Assembly: GCA_963678565.1 (NCBI GenBank)
Contig: OY782875.1
Location: forward strand, 868,001 to 932,000
Length of the DNA: 64,000 nucleotides
Reading direction: 5' to 3'
Origin: SKHV01 sp963678565
Lineage (GTDB): Bacteria; Bacteroidota; Bacteroidia; Bacteroidales; Prolixibacteraceae
Shown here: piece by piece, positions 59,252 through 64,000 of the stretch
Layout of the letters: each line of letters opens with the position of its first letter
Position numbering within the stretch: position 1 is the first letter of the stretch
The notes under the pieces: model-generated
The model's database searches: none
What the model was told of the DNA's origin: nothing
What the model saw: only the letters and a program-made list of their open reading frames with translations
Position numbers and translations under genes: made by a program

Positions 59252-59692
59252 ATGGCTAAAGAAATTGCTGGAATTATCAAACTGCAAATTAAAGGTGGCG
59301 CTGCAAATCCGTCGCCTCCGGTTGGGCCAGCATTAGGTGCTAAAGGTGTTAACATCATGCAGTTTTGTAAACAGTTTAATGGACGTACCCAGGATCAAGC
59401 TGGTAAAGTTCTACCTGTTATCATTACTGTATATGCTGATAAATCTTTCGAGTTTATCATCAAACAACCACCTGTAGCTGTGCAAGTACTCGAAGCTGCT
59501 AAATTGAAAAGCGGATCGGCTGAGCCTCATGTGAAAAAAGTAGGATCTATTACTTGGGAACAAGTAAAAGGTATTGCTGAGGGGAAAATGGCCGATTTAA
59601 ACTGCTTTACTGTTGAATCAGCTATGAGTATGGTTGCTGGAACTGCCCGTAGTATGGGAATTACTATCAAAGGTGATTCTCCATTTAATTAA
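59252..59692 (+). CDS. rplK: 50S ribosomal protein L11
   Basis: A 146-residue L11 with IIKLQIKGGAANPSPPVGPA, LGAKGVNIMQFCKQFN, the rRNA-binding C-terminal domain and its end MGITIKGDSPFN. It forms part of the GTPase-associated centre. Confidence 0.99.
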   Translation: MAKEIAGIIKLQIKGGAANPSPPVGPALGAKGVNIMQFCKQFNGRTQDQAGKVLPVIITVYADKSFEFIIKQPPVAVQVLEAAKLKSGSAEPHVKKVGSITWEQVKGIAEGKMADLNCFTVESAMSMVAGTARSMGITIKGDSPFN

Positions 59693-59713
59693 AAATTTTA
59701 ACTATTGATTAAA

Positions 59714-60409
59714 ATGGCTAGAATTACTAAGAATAGAAAACTTGCTTTAGAGAAGCTTGAAGAAGGTAAAATCTACACGCTTGAAGAAGCTGCTGTTTTA
59801 GTAAAAGAAATTACTAAAACAAAATTTGATGCTTCTGTCGATATCGACATGCGTTTAGGTATTGACCCTCGTAAAGCTAACCAAATGGTACGTGGCGTTG
59901 TTTCATTGCCACACGGTACAGGTAAAGAGGTTAAAGTTCTGGCTTTGGTTACTCCTGATAAAGAAGCGGAAGCTAAAGAAGCAGGAGCAGACTATGTAGG
60001 ATTAGAAGACTACATTGAAAAAATCAAAGGCGGATGGACAGATGTTGATGTAATCATCACTATGCCTCCTGTAATGGGAAAAGTTGGTCCTATTGGACGT
60101 ATTTTAGGTCCTAGAGGATTAATGCCTAACCCTAAAAGTGGTACCGTAACAATGGATGTCGGTAATGCCATTAAGGAAATTAAGCAAGGTAAGATCGATT
60201 TTAAAGTAGATAAATTCGGAATTGTACACACTTCAGTTGCAAAAGTATCTTTCGATGCTAAGAAAATTGAAGAAAATGCAAGAGAGTTTATCGAAACAAT
60301 TGTAAAACTTAAACCAACTGCGGCAAAAGGTACTTACGTTAAGAGTATTGCTCTTTCAAGTACAATGAGCCCAGGTATCAAAGTGGACTTAAAGTCTGCA
60401 CAGGAATAA
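59714..60409 (+). CDS. rplA: 50S ribosomal protein L1
   Basis: A 231-residue L1 from the ATG at 59714 (a TTG three codons upstream is unlikely). Markers are FDASVDIDMRLGIDPRKANQ, MVRGVVSLPHGTGKEVKVL, MGKVGPIGRILGPRGLMPNP and KSGTVTMDVGNAIKE. It is both an rRNA-binding protein and often a translational repressor of its own operon; no repressor hairpin was identified here. Confidence 0.99.
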   Translation: MARITKNRKLALEKLEEGKIYTLEEAAVLVKEITKTKFDASVDIDMRLGIDPRKANQMVRGVVSLPHGTGKEVKVLALVTPDKEAEAKEAGADYVGLEDYIEKIKGGWTDVDVIITMPPVMGKVGPIGRILGPRGLMPNPKSGTVTMDVGNAIKEIKQGKIDFKVDKFGIVHTSVAKVSFDAKKIEENAREFIETIVKLKPTAAKGTYVKSIALSSTMSPGIKVDLKSAQE

Positions 60410-60421
60410 AATTGTATAACA

Positions 60422-60949
60422 ATGAAGAGATCAGAGAAAAAAGCGATCATTGATAATCTCACTCAAGAGATCAATTCATACAACCATTTTTACCTTGCAG
60501 ATATAGCCGAATTAGATGCTGAAACAACATCAGCATTACGTCGCGCTTGCTTCCAAAAAGATATTAAATTGGTTGTAGTTAAGAACACCCTGTTGAAACG
60601 CGCTATTGACGCTTCTGAAAAAGAAGCAGGCGAAGTATTCGACGCACTCATAGGTAACACATCCTTGATGTTCTGTGATACAGGTAATGCTCCTGCGAAA
60701 TTGATTAAAGAATTCCGCAAGAAAAATAAGAAATTAGAAAAACCTGTATTTAAAGCTGCTTATGTTGACGAGTCAATCTATGTTGGTGAAGACCAATTAG
60801 AAACACTTGTAAACATCAAGTCGAAAGAGGAACTATTGGGAGACATTGTTACCTTGCTTCAATCACCAGCAAAAAATGTTGTTTCTGCGCTTCAAAGCAG
60901 CGGTCAAACATTGACGGGATTGTTAAAAACATTAGAAGAAAAAGAGTAA
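60422..60949 (+). CDS. rplJ: 50S ribosomal protein L10
   Basis: A 175-residue L10, base of the L7/L12 stalk: MKRSEKKAIIDNLTQEINSY, RRACFQKDIKLVVVKNTLLK and a C-terminal helix that binds L7/L12 dimers (LLQSPAKNVVSALQSSGQTL). It follows rplA by 12 bp. Confidence 0.98.
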   Translation: MKRSEKKAIIDNLTQEINSYNHFYLADIAELDAETTSALRRACFQKDIKLVVVKNTLLKRAIDASEKEAGEVFDALIGNTSLMFCDTGNAPAKLIKEFRKKNKKLEKPVFKAAYVDESIYVGEDQLETLVNIKSKEELLGDIVTLLQSPAKNVVSALQSSGQTLTGLLKTLEEKE

Positions 60950-60984
60950 TTATTTATTTATAACTATTTTAAATCGTTGTTACA

Positions 60985-61362
60985 ATGGCAGATTTAAAAC
61001 AAATTGCAGAAGAATTAGTAAACTTAACTGTTAAAGAAGTTAACGAGTTAGCAGGTATTTTGAAAGATGAATACGGTATCGAACCTGCAGCCGCAGCTGT
61101 TGCTGTTGCTGGTCCTGCAGCAGGTGGTGAAGCCGCTGCTGAAGAGGCACAAACAGAGTTCGACGTAATCTTGAAAGCCGCTGGATCTTCAAAACTAGCA
61201 GTAGTAAAATTAGTTAAAGAATTAACTGGTCTTGGCTTGAAAGAAGCGAAGGCAGTAGTTGATGAGGCTCCTAAAGCAATCAAAGAAAAAGTTGCAAAGG
61301 AAGAAGCTGAAGCTCTTAAAGCTCAGTTGACTGAAGCTGGAGCTGAAGTTGAACTTAAATAA
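60985..61362 (+). CDS. rplL: 50S ribosomal protein L7/L12
   Basis: A 125-residue acidic stalk protein: N-terminal dimerisation helices (QIAEELVNLTVKEVNELAGI), an Ala-rich hinge (AAAAVAVAGPAAGGEAAAEE) and the factor-binding C-terminal domain with KLAVVKLVKELTGLGLKEAK. It is followed by an attenuator-like hairpin before rpoB. Confidence 0.99.
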   Translation: MADLKQIAEELVNLTVKEVNELAGILKDEYGIEPAAAAVAVAGPAAGGEAAAEEAQTEFDVILKAAGSSKLAVVKLVKELTGLGLKEAKAVVDEAPKAIKEKVAKEEAEALKAQLTEAGAEVELK

Positions 61363-61390
61363 GGTCTACAGCCCTTTTAATAGGGTTTAT

Positions 61391-61427
61391 GGTTTAGTCT
61401 CGACATCTGTCGGGACTAAGCCTTTTT
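61391..61427 (+). terminator. Attenuator-like terminator between rplL and rpoB
   Basis: A 15-bp stem (61391-61405 / 61408-61422, two G-U pairs, very short loop), then TTTTTGTGTTTTT. It lies inside the rplL-rpoB gap, as the E. coli attenuator does, and would set rpoBC expression below ribosomal protein levels by partial read-through. Confidence 0.8.
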
Positions 61428-61466
61428 GTGTTTTTATATTTTAGGTTCAATCAATACGTGAAATAA

Positions 61467-64000
61467 ATGTCATTGAGTACTGTAAATCAACGGGTTAGCT
61501 TTTCAACCTCACAAAATACTTTCGATTATCCTGATTTCTTGGGAATCCAGGTAAGAGCTTTTAAAGAATTCTTCCAGTTAGGATCAACTCCTGAAACCAG
61601 AAATAACGAAGGTTTAGCGAGAGTTTTTCAAGAAAACTTTCCAATTACTGATACAAGAAATAATTTTGTATTAGAATTTATAGATTATTTTATCGATCCA
61701 CCAAGGTATTCGATTCAAGAGTGTATTGAACGTGGTTTAACTTTCAGTGTACCTTTGAAAGCGAAGATGAAATTGTACTGTACTGATCCAGAGCACGAGG
61801 ATTTTGATACTGTTGTGCAGGATGTGTATTTAGGTACAATTCCATACATGACCGAACGTGGTACTTTCGTTATAAATGGTGCTGAGCGTGTTATCGTTTC
61901 GCAATTACACCGTTCTCCTGGTGTATTCTTCGGACAAAGTGTCCATGCGAATGGTACTAAATTGTATTCAGCTAGAATCATTCCATTTAAAGGTTCGTGG
62001 ATTGAATTCGCAACAGATATTAACAGTGTAATGTATGCTTACATCGATCGTAAGAAAAAATTGCCTGTTACAACTTTGTTACGTGCCTTAGGTTACGAAA
62101 GTGATAAGGATATTCTAGAAATCTTCGGTTTAGCAGACGAAGTAAAAGTTTCAAAAACTGCTTTAAAGAAATTAGTTGGTAGAAAATTAGCAGCTCGTGT
62201 TTTAAAATCATGGGTAGAAGATTTCGTTGACGAGGATACAGGGGAAGTAGTTTCTATCGAGCGTAATGAAGTGATTATAGATCGTGAAACCACCATTGAG
62301 CAAGATCATATCGAAATGATTCTTGATTCTGGTGCTAAAACGATTTTATTGCACAAAGACGATACTAATCTTCAGGATTATGCGATCATCTACAATACAC
62401 TTCAGAAAGACCCATGTAACTCTGAAAAAGAAGCAGTACTTCATATCTACAGACAATTACGTAATTCTGAACCGCCAGATGAATCTACAGCTCGCGAAGT
62501 AATGGATAATCTTTTCTTCTCAGAAAAGCGTTATGATTTAGGAAACGTTGGGCGTTATAGAATAAATAAAAAATTGAATCTTGATATTGATATCGATACC
62601 CGAGTTTTAACGAACCAGGATATGATTGAAATCATCAAGTACTTAATCCAATTGGTAAATTCAAAAACCGATGTGGATGATATTGATCACTTGTCAAACC
62701 GTCGTGTACGTACTGTTGGAGAGCAGATGTATAACCAATTTGGTGTAGGTTTGGCTCGTATGTCGCGTACCATTCGTGAGCGTATGAATGTTCGAGATAA
62801 CGAAGTATTTACTCCAATCGACTTGATTAATTCTAAGACTTTGTCTTCGGTAATCAACTCTTTCTTTGGAACAAATGCTTTGTCTCAATTCATGGATCAA
62901 ACCAATCCATTGGCCGAAATGACACACAAACGTCGTATGTCGGCATTAGGACCTGGTGGTTTATCTCGTGAACGTGCAGGTTTCGAGGTTCGTGACGTTC
63001 ACTTTACGCATTATGGTCGTTTATGTCCGATTGAAACACCTGAGGGGCCAAATATTGGTTTGATTTCTTCTTTATGTGTGTTTGCAAAGGTTACCGACCT
63101 AGGATTTATTTCAACTCCTTACCGTAAAGTAAAAGATAGTAAAGTAGATTTAACCGACGAAGGGGTAATCTATTTAACTGCTGAGGAAGAAGAAGGTCAA
63201 GTTATTGCACAAGCAAATGCAGTAATCGATTCTGAAGGTAACTTTGTAAACGACCGTGTTAAATCTCGTTTAGAGGGTGATTATCCGGTTGTTGAACCAT
63301 CAGAAATTCACTTGATGGACGTTGGACCAAACCAAATTGCTTCGATTGCAGCATCATTAATTACTTTCTTAGAGCACGATGATGCGAACCGTGCATTGAT
63401 GGGATCTAACATGATGCGTCAGGCAGTTCCATTAATCAAGCCTGAAGCACCAATTGTTGGTACAGGCTTAGAAGGTCGTGTGGTGGAAGATTCACGAGTT
63501 CATGTTACTGCTGAAGGATATGGAACTGTTGAAGCTGTCGATGCCAACGAAATTGTAATTAACTATGATAAAACAGATGATGAGCGATTTGTAAGTTTCG
63601 ACTCAGAAGCTGTAACCTATAGATTAACAAAATACGAAAAAACCAACCAAGGTACCAGTGTTACCATTCGTCCGATTGTTCGTAAGGGGCAACGTGTTGA
63701 ACCACGTCAGATCTTAACCGAAGGATATGCGACAGAGCAAGGTGAATTGGCATTAGGACGTAACTTGAAAGTTGCATTCATGCCTTGGCAAGGTTATAAC
63801 TACGAGGATGCGATCGTAATCTCTGAAAGAATTGTTCGCGAAGACATCTTTACTTCTGTACATATCGATGAATATTCATTGGAAGTACGTGAAACAAAAC
63901 GTGGATTAGAAGAATTTACTTCTGATATTCCTAATGTTAGTGAAGAAGCTACTCGTAATTTAGATGAAAATGGTTTAATCCGAATTGGTGCGAATGTTAA
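61467..64000 (+). CDS. rpoB: RNA polymerase beta subunit, 5' part (3' end outside window)
   Basis: The first 844 codons of rpoB; about a third of the roughly 1270-residue protein lies beyond the right edge. ATG at 61467 starts MSLSTVNQRVSFSTSQNTFD. Recognisable blocks are NGAERVIVSQLHRSPGVFFG, the rifampicin-site region SQFMDQTNPLAEMTHKRRMS with GPGGLSRERAGFEVRDVHFT, PIETPEGPNIGLISSL, and AFMPWQGYNYEDAIVISERI near the end of the window. A normal, uninterrupted frame. Confidence 0.99.
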   Translation, partial: MSLSTVNQRVSFSTSQNTFDYPDFLGIQVRAFKEFFQLGSTPETRNNEGLARVFQENFPITDTRNNFVLEFIDYFIDPPRYSIQECIERGLTFSVPLKAKMKLYCTDPEHEDFDTVVQDVYLGTIPYMTERGTFVINGAERVIVSQLHRSPGVFFGQSVHANGTKLYSARIIPFKGSWIEFATDINSVMYAYIDRKKKLPVTTLLRALGYESDKDILEIFGLADEVKVSKTALKKLVGRKLAARVLKSWVEDFVDEDTGEVVSIERNEVIIDRETTIEQDHIEMILDSGAKTILLHKDDTNLQDYAIIYNTLQKDPCNSEKEAVLHIYRQLRNSEPPDESTAREVMDNLFFSEKRYDLGNVGRYRINKKLNLDIDIDTRVLTNQDMIEIIKYLIQLVNSKTDVDDIDHLSNRRVRTVGEQMYNQFGVGLARMSRTIRERMNVRDNEVFTPIDLINSKTLSSVINSFFGTNALSQFMDQTNPLAEMTHKRRMSALGPGGLSRERAGFEVRDVHFTHYGRLCPIETPEGPNIGLISSLCVFAKVTDLGFISTPYRKVKDSKVDLTDEGVIYLTAEEEEGQVIAQANAVIDSEGNFVNDRVKSRLEGDYPVVEPSEIHLMDVGPNQIASIAASLITFLEHDDANRALMGSNMMRQAVPLIKPEAPIVGTGLEGRVVEDSRVHVTAEGYGTVEAVDANEIVINYDKTDDERFVSFDSEAVTYRLTKYEKTNQGTSVTIRPIVRKGQRVEPRQILTEGYATEQGELALGRNLKVAFMPWQGYNYEDAIVISERIVREDIFTSVHIDEYSLEVRETKRGLEEFTSDIPNVSEEATRNLDENGLIRIGANV

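Overview
The window is a gene-dense, AT-rich chromosomal segment of a member of the Bacteroidota. The evidence is type IX secretion genes (gldJ, porU, porV, porT), TonB-dependent receptors with a carboxypeptidase-like N-terminal domain, promoters of the TTTG / TAnnTTTG type, weak Shine-Dalgarno sites, and typical neighbourhoods (relA/spoT-fur-purA; rpsU-xerC-hpf; tRNAs-tuf-secE-nusG-rplKAJL-rpoB; ubiE-porT). A free-living, probably marine or anaerobic Marinilabiliales/Bacteroidales-type organism is my inference; the sequence alone does not settle the genus.

Layout. 1-5.2 kb (minus): truncated TonB receptor, a Cys/Met-metabolism PLP enzyme, murF and the gliding/T9SS lipoprotein gldJ. 5.6-11 kb (plus): porU sortase, porV and ispF. 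11-14.3 kb: membrane endonuclease/phosphatase-like protein, RluB-type pseudouridine synthase, ECF sigma factor with a membrane-protein partner. 14.4-24 kb (plus): a complete thiamine locus. Two TPP riboswitch aptamers in tandem precede thiS-thiC-thiE-like-thiD-thiE-thiG-thiH-thiF, and a third TPP riboswitch with its own promoter precedes a TonB receptor that is therefore a candidate thiamine(-precursor) importer. 24.1-24.5 kb: a 21-bp tandem repeat array with a start-less heptad-repeat reading frame. 24.6-32 kb: pepD, nitroreductase, D-threonine-aldolase-like enzyme, purA, a Fur/PerR-type regulator with a 7-1-7 palindrome at its start, and a bifunctional (p)ppGpp synthetase/hydrolase.

32-37 kb (minus): a tightly overlapping miaA-glycosyltransferase-hddA-gmhA-hddC-gmhB operon that encodes a complete route to GDP-D-glycero-D-manno-heptose. 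37-42 kb: a small unknown gene, gapA, small lipoprotein, nitroreductase, GT9 heptosyltransferase-like protein with a DUF6165 partner, SDR. 42-50 kb: PurL-like orphan, ubiE/menG, porT, FAD oxidoreductase, TrmH-type methyltransferase, TamA-like lipoprotein-barrel. 50-52.3 kb: two different class II fructose-bisphosphate aldolases transcribed divergently. 52.4-56.6 kb: NSS transporter, four-HhH ComEA-like protein, rpsU, xerC, hpf. 56.8-64 kb: tRNA-Tyr, tRNA-Gly, tRNA-Thr, tuf, a tRNA-like element without an anticodon arm, secE, nusG, rplK, rplA, rplJ, rplL, an attenuator-like hairpin and the first two thirds of rpoB.

Most of the window is core metabolism and information processing. The parts that ordinary annotation explains least are the 21-bp/heptad array, the tandem TPP aptamers and their shared downstream motif, the anticodon-less tRNA-like element between tuf and secE, the Fur-type palindrome, and a perfect inverted repeat just upstream of the pseudouridine synthase gene. 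I found no prophage, insertion sequence, CRISPR array or defence island.
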